The notes below the pieces were generated by a model. The model ran no database searches. It had not been told where the DNA came from and worked only from the letters and a program-made list of their open reading frames with translations. 64,000 bases of DNA from Photorhabdus sp. CRCIA-P01 (GTDB taxonomy: Bacteria; Pseudomonadota; Gammaproteobacteria; Enterobacterales; Enterobacteriaceae): positions 180,538-244,537 of the forward strand of contig NZ_NMQR01000004.1 of assembly GCF_003545805.1 (NCBI RefSeq), read 5' to 3'. This document shows positions 32,620-41,783 of this stretch, piece after piece. The number at the start of each line of letters is the position of its first letter. The first letter of the stretch is position 1. The position numbers and the translations under genes are program-made.

Positions 32620-32708
32620 AGAGCTCTCTCTTCGTTTAGCTTTCGCCAGTTTTTAGGGAATCTCGTGAAACGCGGTTCTCACGAGTTTCACTCCATAGAA
32701 TATAAAAT

Positions 32709-32735
32709 ATATGGGGACAGGAATTTGACATTCAA
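32709..32735 (-). promoter_or_regulatory. Sigma32 promoter of lon
   Basis: On the minus strand TTGAAT (32730-32735), 13 bases, then CCCCATAT (32709-32716). The pattern, including TTGAATGT and TCCCCATATA, matches what I recall of the E. coli lon heat-shock promoter. It lies 90 bases upstream of the start codon. Confidence 0.72.
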
Positions 32736-32750
32736 TAGTATGATACTTTA

Positions 32751-32783
32751 ATAAAAATAAAATGAGGGTAATCCCCTCATTTT
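32751..32783 (-). terminator. Terminator after clpX
   Basis: On the minus strand AAAATGAGGG / CCCTCATTTT (10 base pairs) with a five-base loop, followed by ATTTTTATT. It separates clpX from the lon promoter. Confidence 0.85.
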
Positions 32784-32827
32784 ATTCAATAATATCTCGT
32801 TTAGTGAATTCCCTATCCTAGACTCAA

Positions 32828-34099
32828 TTATTCACCAGAAACTTGGGCATCCGGTTTGCTGTAAATCAGTAAAGGCGCAGATTGACCATTGACAACCGAT
32901 TCATCTACAACAACTTTCCCAACGTTTTCCATTGATGGCAGATCATACATGGTATCCAGCAATGCGCCTTCAACGATAGAACGTAGGCCGCGGGCACCAG
33001 TCTTACGAACCATTGCTTTCTTGGCAATAGCCGTCAAGGCTTCACTTCTGAATTCCAGATCAACACCTTCAAGGTTAAACAGTGCTTGATACTGCTTAGT
33101 CAACGCATTTTTAGGCTCTTTCAAAATCTGGATCAACGCTTCCTCACTCAATTCACTGAGCGTGGCAACAACAGGTAACCGCCCAATAAATTCAGGGATA
33201 AGACCAAATTTGATGAGATCTTCTGGCTCAGCCTGTGCCAGCAATTCGCCTTCAGTCGCTTTTTCTGACTCACCTTTGACTTTTGCACCAAACCCAATAC
33301 CTGTACTGGTATTTAGGCGCTGGCCAATCACTTTATCCAGACCTGCGAACGCACCACCACAAATAAATAGGATTTTAGAGGTATCTACCTGTAAAAACTC
33401 CTGTTGTGGATGTTTACGCCCCCCCTGAGGAGGAACCGCCGCAATTGTACCTTCAATCAGTTTCAGCAGCGCTTGCTGTACCCCCTCACCTGAAACATCC
33501 CGAGTAATCGACGGGTTATCAGATTTACGTGAAATTTTGTCAATTTCATCAATGTAAACAATACCGCGCTGAGCCTTTTGCACATCGTAGTCACATTTTT
33601 GCAGTAATTTCTGAATAATGTTTTCTACGTCTTCTCCCACATATCCCGCTTCAGTCAGCGTAGTCGCATCTGCCATAGTAAAGGGAACATCAAGATAACG
33701 AGCCAATGTTTCAGCCAAGAGGGTTTTACCACTCCCTGTCGGCCCAATAAGCAGGATATTACTTTTACCTAATTCAATACCGTTACTGATATCGCCATTA
33801 CGTAACCGCTTGTAATGGTTATAAACAGCAACCGCCAACACTTTTTTCGCCGTTTCCTGGCCGATCACATAATCATCCAAATGCTGACGAATTTCATGAG
33901 GCGTTGGTAATGCATTACGCTCACGATGTGGTACAAGCTCTTTAATTTCTTCGCGAATGATGTCGTTACATAAATCCACACATTCATCGCAGATATACAC
34001 TGACGGGCCAGCAATCAATTTTCGCACTTCATGTTGGCTTTTCCCGCAGAAAGAGCAATACAGCAGCTTTCCTGAACCGTCTTTGCGCTTATCTGTCAT
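32828..34099 (-). CDS. clpX: ClpXP unfoldase ClpX
   Basis: AAA+ hexameric unfoldase that feeds proteins to ClpP. 423 residues (E. coli 424). The N-terminal zinc-binding domain is [20 protein letters not shown] plus [10 protein letters not shown]. Walker A is [15 protein letters not shown], Walker [11 protein letters not shown], and the ClpP-docking IGF loop is recognisable as TGIGFGAKV. clpP lies upstream on the same strand with a 137-base gap. Confidence 0.98.
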   Translation of the reverse strand: MTDKRKDGSGKLLYCSFCGKSQHEVRKLIAGPSVYICDECVDLCNDIIREEIKELVPHRERNALPTPHEIRQHLDDYVIGQETAKKVLAVAVYNHYKRLRNGDISNGIELGKSNILLIGPTGSGKTLLAETLARYLDVPFTMADATTLTEAGYVGEDVENIIQKLLQKCDYDVQKAQRGIVYIDEIDKISRKSDNPSITRDVSGEGVQQALLKLIEGTIAAVPPQGGRKHPQQEFLQVDTSKILFICGGAFAGLDKVIGQRLNTSTGIGFGAKVKGESEKATEGELLAQAEPEDLIKFGLIPEFIGRLPVVATLSELSEEALIQILKEPKNALTKQYQALFNLEGVDLEFRSEALTAIAKKAMVRKTGARGLRSIVEGALLDTMYDLPSMENVGKVVVDESVVNGQSAPLLIYSKPDAQVSGE

Positions 34100-34236
34100 C
34101 AGTCACAACCTCACTTTATCAACTGCTCACCCAGATTCGTCTGGCAAAGCAGGAAACTTCTGCTATTACCCCGAACGTCATAGCCTTACCAAATGATAAG
34201 CCGAATGTTTATATTATAGCTTCCGGGAATAATAAA

Positions 34237-34860
34237 TTAATCGCGATGGGTGAAAATCTTATCAACCAATCCATATTCTACGGCTTCGTCTGCTGACAAA
34301 AAACGATCACGTTCTGTATCTTTCGCGATCTCGTCAACAGGTCTTCCCGTATGTTGTGCCATCAACTCGTTCATACGCGATTTTACTTTCAATATTTCCT
34401 GAGCATGAATTTCAATATCTGTCGCTTGTCCCTGGAAACCGCCTAATGGCTGATGGATCATAACCCGGGAATTTGGCAAGCAGATACGTTTTCCCTTTGC
34501 CCCAGCAGTCAACAAGAATGCTCCCATTGAACATGCTTGCCCCATACAAATAGTACTGACATCCGGTTTAATAAACTCCATCGTATCATAGATGGACATT
34601 CCCGCAGTAATCACACCACCCGGTGAATTGATATATAAGAAAATATCTTTTTCCGGATTCTCTGCTTCAAGAAACAACATCTGAGCTGCAACCAGGTTTG
34701 CCATGTGATCTTCAACCTGACCGGTCAGGAAAATAATACGCTCTTTTAATAAGCGCGAATAGATATCGTATGAACGTTCTCCACGAGCAGTCTGTTCAAC
34801 TACCATCGGCACCAAAGCCATGTGAGGCGCATATTGATCCCGCTTGTCGCTATATGACAT
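34237..34860 (-). CDS. clpP: ATP-dependent Clp protease proteolytic subunit ClpP
   Basis: Tetradecameric serine protease partnered by ClpX and ClpA. 207 residues (E. coli 207) including a short N-terminal propeptide ending near MALVPMV. The catalytic Ser111 (GQACSMGAF) and His136 ([10 protein letters not shown]) are in the family positions, with the Asp expected in [13 protein letters not shown]. Residue 110, next to the nucleophile, is Cys where E. coli has Ala. A sigma32-like promoter and a perfect palindrome lie upstream. Confidence 0.98.
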   Translation of the reverse strand: MSYSDKRDQYAPHMALVPMVVEQTARGERSYDIYSRLLKERIIFLTGQVEDHMANLVAAQMLFLEAENPEKDIFLYINSPGGVITAGMSIYDTMEFIKPDVSTICMGQACSMGAFLLTAGAKGKRICLPNSRVMIHQPLGGFQGQATDIEIHAQEILKVKSRMNELMAQHTGRPVDEIAKDTERDRFLSADEAVEYGLVDKIFTHRD

Positions 34861-35006
34861 TTTCGTCTCCTAATAGAATTCATGTTGGTGCCATTCATAA
34901 CCAATTCTACTTGAGATAAGCGATGATGACCATGATTCAAAGTTAGTCAATCAAGGGGGAATTCCCCCTGAAAAATTTTGCAATCATATACATAATATTA
35001 AAAAGG

Positions 35007-35034
35007 ATCTGGGGGTAATCCCACTTTTTTCAAG
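35007..35034 (-). promoter_or_regulatory. Sigma32 promoter of clpP
   Basis: On the minus strand CTTGAA (35029-35034), 14 bases, then CCCCAGAT (35007-35014). It fits the RpoH consensus with one mismatch in the -10 and lies 146 bases upstream of clpP, just past the tig terminator. Confidence 0.68.
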
Positions 35035-35053
35035 AAAAATCTTGCCTCTTATT

Positions 35054-35085
35054 TATAAAAAAACCCGCAGGTTAATCTGCGGGTT
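35054..35085 (-). terminator. Terminator after tig
   Basis: On the minus strand AACCCGCAG / CTGCGGGTT (9 base pairs) with a six-base loop, followed by TTTTTTATAAAT. Strong terminator 48 bases past the tig stop. Confidence 0.88.
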
Positions 35086-35132
35086 CATTTCACTAAGATA
35101 ATAAATTGATTATCTCATGGCAAAAATAAAAC

Positions 35133-36437
35133 TTATGCCATTTGATTCTGATTCATTAACTCATTGAAAGTTGTTTCTTTTTCAGAAACTTTTGCTTTAC
35201 CCAGAAGAACTTCAACAGCTTGTTCTTCTAAAGCAATATTACGAACATTACTCATCAATTCTTGGTTTTTACCATAGAATTCGATCACTTCTTGAGGATC
35301 TTCATAGGCAGAAGCCATTTCCTCAATTAATACTTTAACTCGTTCTTCATCAGCTTTCAGTTCATTACTACTGATAACTTCGCCTAATAACAAGCCAACA
35401 ACAACGCGACGCTTAGCCTGTTCTTCAAACAGTTCACGAGGCAATTCTAGAGCTTGTTTTTCGTTGCCACCGAAACGCTGAGCAGATTGACGGCGCAGAA
35501 CATCAATTTCGCTATCAACAACAGCAGCAGGAACTTCGATTTCGTTAGCCTTAACTAATCCCTCGATAACCTGGGATTTTATACGGTTACGAACTGCATT
35601 TTTCAGTTCACGTTCCATATTTTTACGTACTTCCGCACGCAGACCATCAACAGTGCCATCAGCAATACCGAAACGTTTGATGAATTCTTCATTCAACTCT
35701 GGCAGCTCGCGCTGTTCCACTTTTTTCAACGTGATTGCAAATTTAGCAGCTTTGCCTTTCAGATTTTCAGCGTGATAATCTTCTGGGAAATTCACATCAA
35801 TGGTAAATTCTTCACCCGCTTTATGGCTAATAATGCCCTCTTCAAAACCTGGGATCATACGACCCTGACCCATAGCCAGAACAAAATCAGAAGCCTTACC
35901 ACCTTCAAACTCTTCACCATCAATAGAACCATTGAAGTCAACAGTCACACGATCTTCTGCGCCAACAGCTTCTTCGGTTTCTTTCCAATTAGCCTGCTGC
36001 TTACGCAATGTTTCCAGCATTGCATCAACATCTTCGTCTTTTACTTCAACAACGGGCTTTTCAACTTCAATAGCTTCCAGATCTTTCAATTCAACTTCTG
36101 GATAAACTTCAAACTCTACAGAGTAAGTGAAATCTTCACCATTTTTAAACTGTTCTGGTGCATAACTTGGTGCACCGGCTGGATTAATTTTTTGTTCGAT
36201 GATTGCGTTAATAAAGTTACGTTGCATCAAATCACTCAGAACATCCTGAATAACAGAAGCACCATAGCGCTGTTTAACGATGTTCATAGGCACTTTGCCT
36301 TTACGGAAACCATCGATACGAACTTTTTTTGCTACATTGACCAACTCACTACTAACTGCTTTTTCAACATCGGCAGCAGGAACGGTGATTGTCACACGAC
36401 GCCCAAGGCCTTGAGTGGTTTCAACAGAAACTTGCAT
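35133..36437 (-). CDS. tig: Trigger factor
   Basis: Ribosome-bound chaperone and peptidyl-prolyl isomerase that meets nascent chains. 434 residues (E. coli 432). The N-terminal ribosome-binding signature [17 protein letters not shown] is present, followed by the FKBP-like domain (residues about 150-245, [19 protein letters not shown]) and a helical C-terminal domain. It heads the conserved tig-clpP-clpX-lon cluster. Confidence 0.98.
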   Translation of the reverse strand: MQVSVETTQGLGRRVTITVPAADVEKAVSSELVNVAKKVRIDGFRKGKVPMNIVKQRYGASVIQDVLSDLMQRNFINAIIEQKINPAGAPSYAPEQFKNGEDFTYSVEFEVYPEVELKDLEAIEVEKPVVEVKDEDVDAMLETLRKQQANWKETEEAVGAEDRVTVDFNGSIDGEEFEGGKASDFVLAMGQGRMIPGFEEGIISHKAGEEFTIDVNFPEDYHAENLKGKAAKFAITLKKVEQRELPELNEEFIKRFGIADGTVDGLRAEVRKNMERELKNAVRNRIKSQVIEGLVKANEIEVPAAVVDSEIDVLRRQSAQRFGGNEKQALELPRELFEEQAKRRVVVGLLLGEVISSNELKADEERVKVLIEEMASAYEDPQEVIEFYGKNQELMSNVRNIALEEQAVEVLLGKAKVSEKETTFNELMNQNQMA

Positions 36438-36733
36438 CTTTTTACCTCAAAAAAATCATAGTGCTCGGTCAACTCCAGAGACCATACAACCAGCACATAT
36501 TATGTACCAATCGCAACACTCTCTAAGAACCGGGGCGGTCGCATTTAAAAACCGAGAATCCCTGATGTCAGAAGCGTCCCGAAACCATTCTAAAAATTAG
36601 ACGCGACATTATAGCGATGCAGAGGGTGTGAGTCGAGAATTGCTGAAAAAAGGCCGAACTATTCATCAACTTCACAGGATAGCGATTATTCAGCGGCTAA
36701 ATTTGCATCCAAAACGTATCATATATAAAACGT
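36438..36733. other. Gene-free stretch between tig and the bolA terminator
   Basis: No protein-like frame on either strand. It should hold the tig promoter. The only structure I see is a G+C-rich patch near 36,530-36,560 without a clear hairpin. Confidence 0.4.
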
Positions 36734-36752
36734 AAAAACGGCCCGAAGACCG
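36734..36752 (-). terminator. Terminator after bolA
   Basis: On the minus strand CGGTC-TTCG-GGCCG forms a short stem with a stable TTCG tetraloop, followed by TTTTTACG. Located about 60 bases past the bolA stop. Confidence 0.7.
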
Positions 36753-36813
36753 CTCGCTGAATTTATTCTATTGTGTAAAAAAACGCCCCAAATTAAGTAT
36801 CAATCAGCGGATT

Positions 36814-37128
36814 TCAGGCAACAATATTCCCCCCGCGACATGCCGGTGACGCTAAAACAGTATCCTGTAATTCATTCCACTCTTTTTCTGTATAAGTATG
36901 CAGCGCCAAAGCATGAACACCTGCGGACAATTCCGCCGATAATACGCCGTAAACGGAACGATGGCGGTTTAGCATACGTTCACCAACAAATTTGTTACTG
37001 ATGATGACGATTTTAAAATGGCTTTCAGAACCTACGGGTACATTGTGACGATAACTTTCATCAATGACCTCAAGATATGAGGGATTAAATGCAGCCTGTA
37101 ATTTCTCTTCTATATCCTGATACACCAT
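36814..37128 (-). CDS. bolA: Transcriptional regulator BolA
   Basis: Stress-induced morphogene product affecting cell shape and envelope genes; partner of monothiol glutaredoxins. 104 residues with the class-II KH-like fold: [26 protein letters not shown], then [38 protein letters not shown]. Conserved His residues in both blocks fit iron-sulfur/glutaredoxin binding. Divergent from yajG. Confidence 0.96.
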   Translation of the reverse strand: MVYQDIEEKLQAAFNPSYLEVIDESYRHNVPVGSESHFKIVIISNKFVGERMLNRHRSVYGVLSAELSAGVHALALHTYTEKEWNELQDTVLASPACRGGNIVA

Positions 37129-37371
37129 ATCATTCTCCTTAACCGCACAGCAGTCGTACTGCCAACCATACTAATAATTTTAGTCTATTCTCCATAAGTT
37201 ATAGCATCAACGCATTAAAATATCTTTTAATCGAATCCCACATCATAAGGTTTTTATATGCGTTTACCTCATCAGGGATATGCCATGATCAAAAGGCAGT
37301 GCTATTATTGGCGCAATTTATGCTATTGATAAGTATTACTGGATATCCTTATCACTGATGAGAAAATTAAC

Positions 37372-37950
37372 ATGTTGAAAATAATCTTATTCCCACTCAT
37401 TGCGCTTGCTCTTCTTGCTGGTTGCGCCGCTCCCAGTAATACTCTGACCATCGAACCTAAAATTACATTGCCAACAGCAGACCCAACGATGGGCGCGATT
37501 ACCATCAGTATCAGCGGTGCTGACAATCGTCAGTCTCAGACACTTGCTCAAGTTAACCGCGATGCGAAGCTGGAAATACTGAAACCATCCCGTGATCTGC
37601 GCTTTCTACTCCAGGAAATCCTGGAAAAACAGATGACTGCCCGTGGTTATATGATTGGCTCTCCAGCCAATGCCAATCTGCAAATTATTGTGAACAATTT
37701 ATATGCAGACGTTAAAGAAGGCAGCCTGCGCCATAATATTTCAACAAAAGCCGATATTTCCATCATTAGTACAGCGCAAAATGGCAGTAAACAAGTTAAG
37801 AATTATCGCACTAGCTATAATGTACAAGGTCCTTTAGGCGCAACTAATGAAAAAATTGCTGATGCAGTCAATACTGTATTATCAGAAGTCATAGCAGATA
37901 TGGCTCAAGATCCTTCCGTCAGCAATTTCATCAAACAAAATGCTCGCTAA
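37372..37950 (+). CDS. yajG: YajG family lipoprotein
   Basis: 192-residue lipoprotein with signal MLKIILFPLIALALLAGC and acylated Cys18; the rest is the YajG domain. Function unknown; it is carried along with ampG in enterobacteria. It ends 53 bases before ampG on the same strand, so the two are probably cotranscribed. Confidence 0.93.
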   Translation: MLKIILFPLIALALLAGCAAPSNTLTIEPKITLPTADPTMGAITISISGADNRQSQTLAQVNRDAKLEILKPSRDLRFLLQEILEKQMTARGYMIGSPANANLQIIVNNLYADVKEGSLRHNISTKADISIISTAQNGSKQVKNYRTSYNVQGPLGATNEKIADAVNTVLSEVIADMAQDPSVSNFIKQNAR

Positions 37951-38003
37951 TTAAAGGATTAATTATTTACTCTGCCCGCCAAGGGCAGAGTTTTGGGAGG
38001 CAC

Positions 38004-39482
38004 ATGTCTTATCGTTATCTCACCGTTTTTACCCAACATAACTCACGAATCCTGCTTTTACTCGGCTTTGTTTCTGGTTTACCACTCGCACTGACTGCCA
38101 GCACCCTGCAAGCATGGATGACCGTTGAAAACATTGATCTTAAAACAATTGGCTTCTTTTCTCTTGTCGGCCAAGCGTATGTTTTCAAATTTCTTTGGTC
38201 CCCTTTTATGGACCGCTTTATCCCCCCTTTTCTTGGGCGTCGCCGTGGTTGGCTACTTGTTACACAGTTATTACTCATCGCCTGTATCGCTACAATGGGT
38301 TTTCTCCAACCGTCTCAACATTTATGGTGGCTAGCCACACTGGCGGTAACCGTCGCTTTCTGTTCTGCATCACAGGATATTGTCTTTGATGCTTATAAAA
38401 CCGATTTATTGAGTAGCGAAGAGCGGGGTGTAGGTGCTGCCGTTTCGGTACTTGGTTATCGATTAGCCATGTTAGTTTCAGGCGGGTTAGCATTATGGAT
38501 CGCAGACCGCTATATTGGCTGGCAACACACCTACTGGTTGATGGCTGGACTGATGCTGATTGGCGTCTATGCGACGTTAAAAGCTAAAGAACCTGAAATT
38601 GGCGCTCTGCCACCAAAAACACTCCAACAAGCTGCAATAGAACCATTAGCCGATTTTTTCAGTCGCAATAATGCGTGGCTGATACTGCTGCTAATTGTCA
38701 TGTATAAAATGGGAGATGCCTTTGCTGCCAGCCTAAGTACCCCATTTCTTATCCGTGGTATTGGCTTTGATGCTGGTGAGGTTGGAATGATCAACAAAAC
38801 TCTGGGATTAACAGCAACTATCGTTGGTGCATTATATGGTGGTTATCTGATGCAACGATGGAGTTTATTCCGCTCACTAATGATCTTTGGCATTCTTCAA
38901 ACGATTTCTAATATTGGATACTGGCTGTTATCCATTACTGACAAAAATATCTACACTATGGGCAGCGCCGTTTTTCTGGAAAATATCTGTGGCGGAATGG
39001 GAACCGCTGCATTTGTTGCCTTACTTATGGCGTTATGTCATAAATCATTCTCTGCAACACAGTTTGCTTTATTATCTGCCTTATCTGCTGTTGGACGCGT
39101 CTATGTCGGCCCAATTGCGGGTTGGTTCGTTGAATTACATGGCTGGCCAGACTTCTATCTATTCTCTATAGCGGCCTCTGTTCCAGGCTTATTACTGTTA
39201 TTTATCTGCCGCCAGACTCTGGCTTATACCCAGCGAGCTAACGATTTTATGCCACGTACTGAGTTTAGAAATTTTTATCGTCTAGCACTTGGCTTACTAT
39301 CATTAGCAAGTATCTTGCTTACATTCTGGTTATTTACCATCACCACCAATGCTCTTAACTGGACTCATGCACCTGATCTAGCCGAAACATTACTATTATG
39401 GGGAGCACAGATTGGTATCACAGGCATCATTCTCGGTAGCTTTCTAGATTATCGCGCATTAAGAAGGAACAAATTGGCTTAA
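38004..39482 (+). CDS. ampG: Muropeptide permease AmpG
   Basis: Inner-membrane MFS permease importing GlcNAc-anhydroMurNAc peptides for cell-wall recycling, and thereby feeding AmpR-type induction signals. 492 residues (E. coli 491) with about fourteen membrane segments. Family segments include LLLGFVSGLPLALTASTLQAW, FLWSPFMDRF and ASQDIVFDAYKTDLL. A TGGGAGG ribosome site precedes the ATG. Confidence 0.96.
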   Translation: MSYRYLTVFTQHNSRILLLLGFVSGLPLALTASTLQAWMTVENIDLKTIGFFSLVGQAYVFKFLWSPFMDRFIPPFLGRRRGWLLVTQLLLIACIATMGFLQPSQHLWWLATLAVTVAFCSASQDIVFDAYKTDLLSSEERGVGAAVSVLGYRLAMLVSGGLALWIADRYIGWQHTYWLMAGLMLIGVYATLKAKEPEIGALPPKTLQQAAIEPLADFFSRNNAWLILLLIVMYKMGDAFAASLSTPFLIRGIGFDAGEVGMINKTLGLTATIVGALYGGYLMQRWSLFRSLMIFGILQTISNIGYWLLSITDKNIYTMGSAVFLENICGGMGTAAFVALLMALCHKSFSATQFALLSALSAVGRVYVGPIAGWFVELHGWPDFYLFSIAASVPGLLLLFICRQTLAYTQRANDFMPRTEFRNFYRLALGLLSLASILLTFWLFTITTNALNWTHAPDLAETLLLWGAQIGITGIILGSFLDYRALRRNKLA

Positions 39483-39510
39483 AAGGCAAAAACATTAAGT
39501 TAATTTATTA

Positions 39511-39540
39511 AAGGTTGACGGCTGTCAGCCTTTGATATCT
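39511..39540 (+). terminator. Terminator after ampG
   Basis: AAGGTTGAC / GTCAGCCTT (one G-U pair) around a four-base loop, followed by TTTGATATCT, 28 bases past the ampG stop. Moderate strength. Confidence 0.6.
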
Positions 39541-39561
39541 CTGTCCTCTTTTTTAATATTT

Positions 39562-39581
39562 AAGTGATAGCGATCACACTT
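39562..39581 (+). promoter_or_regulatory. CRP-like site upstream of the Tsx/OmpK-type channel
   Basis: AAGTGATAGCGATCACACTT contains GTGA-N6-TCAC, the core of the CRP consensus TGTGA-N6-TCACA, with one mismatch. It is 151 bases before the likely start of the channel gene, whose relatives are commonly under CRP control. Confidence 0.65.
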
Positions 39582-39732
39582 CAAATAGTCATTTGCCCAA
39601 AAGTGCTATTTTCAAGTGATTATTTGATTGTTCAATATTCATATCCGCGTAGAATTAGACTACCATTTTAAGGGTTATTTAATATAGCTTTAAAACCCAA
39701 AACCTCTTTTCATGGATGCGTTAGAGAAATTT

Positions 39733-40494
39733 ATGAGAACAACCATTCTGGCTACTGCTTTATTCACCACCGTCTCAGTTCCAGCTTATGCTGAATATCA
39801 AGGAGGCTTTGCTAATATCAGTATGAACTACCTTGACTGGACTAGCCATACCACACACAAGTCAGGGCAAACCTCCCATAAAGATGACTTTGCCTACTTG
39901 GAGCTAGAAGGCGGAGCCGGGTTTAACTGGGGTGAATTATACGGGTTCTTTGATCTGGAAAATGCCTTCAACAGTCAGCATGCTCAACCAGGAGATAACC
40001 AAAGATACACTTTTAAAACCACCGGGCGTTTTTATCTGGCTGATACTGGCTTCAATCTCTATGGTCACGTTTACGGTACTTACTCCCTCCCAGGTACAGC
40101 ACATGGCGGGAATTTCCATGAGGTAAATACCCTCTACGGTATTGGCTACAACACTGATTTCGCCGGTGTCTGGTTCAAACCGTTTGTTGCGCTGCACTAT
40201 GTTGACCAAACTTTCTACTCCGGTAATAACGGCTATGTCGTTGGTTGGGTTGCGGGTTACGACTTTCAACTCTGGGAAGAAAAATTCAGCATAACTAACT
40301 GGAATGAAATAGAACTTAACCGGAATGAACGCTACGGCAACGGTGGACGGGACGGTATCAATGGTGCAATAGCGTTATGGTGGACACCCCACCAATCCTT
40401 CACAACCGGCATTCAATATCGATATGCCGATCATAAACTGGGTGAAGACTTCTGGCAGGATGGGATTGTTTACACTATCAAATATAATTTCTAA
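39733..40494 (+). CDS. Tsx/OmpK-family nucleoside-specific outer-membrane channel
   Basis: 253-residue outer-membrane beta-barrel of the Tsx/OmpK family, a nucleoside channel that can also be a phage and colicin receptor. Signal peptide MRTTILATALFTTVSVPAYA, then YQGGFANISMNYLDWT and ELYGFFDLENAF, alternating aromatic strands and a terminal Phe (YTIKYNF) typical of BamA substrates. I chose the ATG at 39733; the one at 39712 would add seven residues and has a poorer ribosome site. It is not part of the E. coli ampG-cyoA junction, so it is an insertion or a relocation. OmpK versus Tsx cannot be separated by eye. Confidence 0.88.
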   Translation: MRTTILATALFTTVSVPAYAEYQGGFANISMNYLDWTSHTTHKSGQTSHKDDFAYLELEGGAGFNWGELYGFFDLENAFNSQHAQPGDNQRYTFKTTGRFYLADTGFNLYGHVYGTYSLPGTAHGGNFHEVNTLYGIGYNTDFAGVWFKPFVALHYVDQTFYSGNNGYVVGWVAGYDFQLWEEKFSITNWNEIELNRNERYGNGGRDGINGAIALWWTPHQSFTTGIQYRYADHKLGEDFWQDGIVYTIKYNF

Positions 40495-40503
40495 TTATTG
40501 ATT

Positions 40504-40548
40504 TTAATTGTGAGCGACCAAAAGTGGCTCACAATTAATTTAATTTTT
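40504..40548 (+). terminator. Terminator after the Tsx/OmpK-type channel
   Basis: TTAATTGTGAGC / GCTCACAATTAA, a 12-base-pair stem with an 11-base loop, followed by TTTAATTTTT. Confidence 0.82.
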
Positions 40549-40843
40549 AAATAAAATGGCCGCGGTGGAAATTTTTAAAGCAAATTTTTTTATTTTTTTC
40601 CTCTTCTCTAAAAAATATAAAATAACTTTGGTATAGATTCGTATTTCCGCCCTATTTCGTTACAATTAAATAACCTTTTCAAGCTAACTTCTGATTAATC
40701 CTCCACTTGCATGTGATCCCATCGACATAAAGGGTAACAACCCCTCAACTAACTATTACAAATGTTTACACTCCAGTAGCCTTACCGTAGAATGCCCGCA
40801 CTGATGAAACGACAATAGAGCTTTTGTTATTTGGAGTCGTTAG
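40549..40843. other. Upstream region of the cyo operon
   Basis: No reading frame. Mostly A/T-rich sequence that must contain the cyoABCDE promoter. I cannot identify ArcA, Fnr or other operator sites with confidence. Confidence 0.4.
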
Positions 40844-41779
40844 ATGAGACTTATGAAATACAATAAAGGTATTGGGATATTGTCAATACTAGCGGCTACT
40901 CTCGTGCTGAGTGGCTGCGATATGGTATTGATGAATCCTAAAGGCGCCATCGGCGCTGAACAAAAAACGCTGATACTCACGGCTATTGGCCTGATGCTGA
41001 TCATCGTTATTCCGGTAATCATCATGGCATTCACTTTTGCCCTGCGTTACCGCGAAGCCAACAGAAGTGCTACCTATCGCCCTAATTGGGCACACTCAAA
41101 TAAAATTGAGCTGGTAGTATGGACCGTTCCTATCATTATCATTATTATTTTAGCAACCATTACCTGGAAAACAACCCACGAGCTTGACCCATATAAGCCA
41201 CTGGTCAGTGATGAAAAACCAGTGACTATCGAAGTTATTTCTCTTGATTGGAAATGGCTGTTCGTTTACCCGGAGCAAGGCATCGCTACAGTTAACGAAA
41301 TTGCTTTCCCTACCGGGGTTCCCATTAACTTCAAAATCACCTCTGATTCTGTGATGAACTCATTCTTCATCCCACAGTTAGGAGGTCAAATCTATGCAAT
41401 GGCTGGTATGCAGACTAAACTTCACTTAATTGCCGATGAACCTGGCACTTATAAAGGTTTATCCAGTAGCTATAGTGGTCACGGCTTCTCTGGCATGAAA
41501 TTTACTGCTACAGCTACCGCAGATCGTGAAGGTTTTGAACAATGGGTTCAAACAGTGAAAGCTTCTCCCAAAACCTTGGATACCATGCAAGCATTTGATG
41601 AGTTAGCCAAACAGAGCCAAAACCATCCGGTTGAATACTTCTCAAGCGTTAAGCCTAACCTGTATCAAGACATTATTGCCAAATTTATGGGCAACATGAA
41701 TATGCATGGCGGCCACGGTGCAACGACAGGTCATAACATGAATATGAGCGAAACGGCTCATGCCGGAGTTGAGGAATAA
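40844..41779 (+). CDS. cyoA: Cytochrome bo3 ubiquinol oxidase subunit II
   Basis: Lipoprotein subunit II of the aerobic terminal oxidase. 311 residues: lipobox LVLSGC, two membrane helices, then a cupredoxin-fold periplasmic domain without the CuA ligands ([20 protein letters not shown]). The C-terminal tail is rich in His and Met ([17 protein letters not shown]), a feature E. coli also has to a lesser degree. A TTTGGAG ribosome site precedes the ATG. Start of cyoABCDE. Confidence 0.96.
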   Translation: MRLMKYNKGIGILSILAATLVLSGCDMVLMNPKGAIGAEQKTLILTAIGLMLIIVIPVIIMAFTFALRYREANRSATYRPNWAHSNKIELVVWTVPIIIIIILATITWKTTHELDPYKPLVSDEKPVTIEVISLDWKWLFVYPEQGIATVNEIAFPTGVPINFKITSDSVMNSFFIPQLGGQIYAMAGMQTKLHLIADEPGTYKGLSSSYSGHGFSGMKFTATATADREGFEQWVQTVKASPKTLDTMQAFDELAKQSQNHPVEYFSSVKPNLYQDIIAKFMGNMNMHGGHGATTGHNMNMSETAHAGVEE

Positions 41780-41783
41780 AGTA

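Noticed and set aside
35772..36461. 229-codon plus-strand frame opposite tig.
   Set aside because: Antisense shadow of trigger factor; Phe- and Asn-rich translation and no ribosome site.
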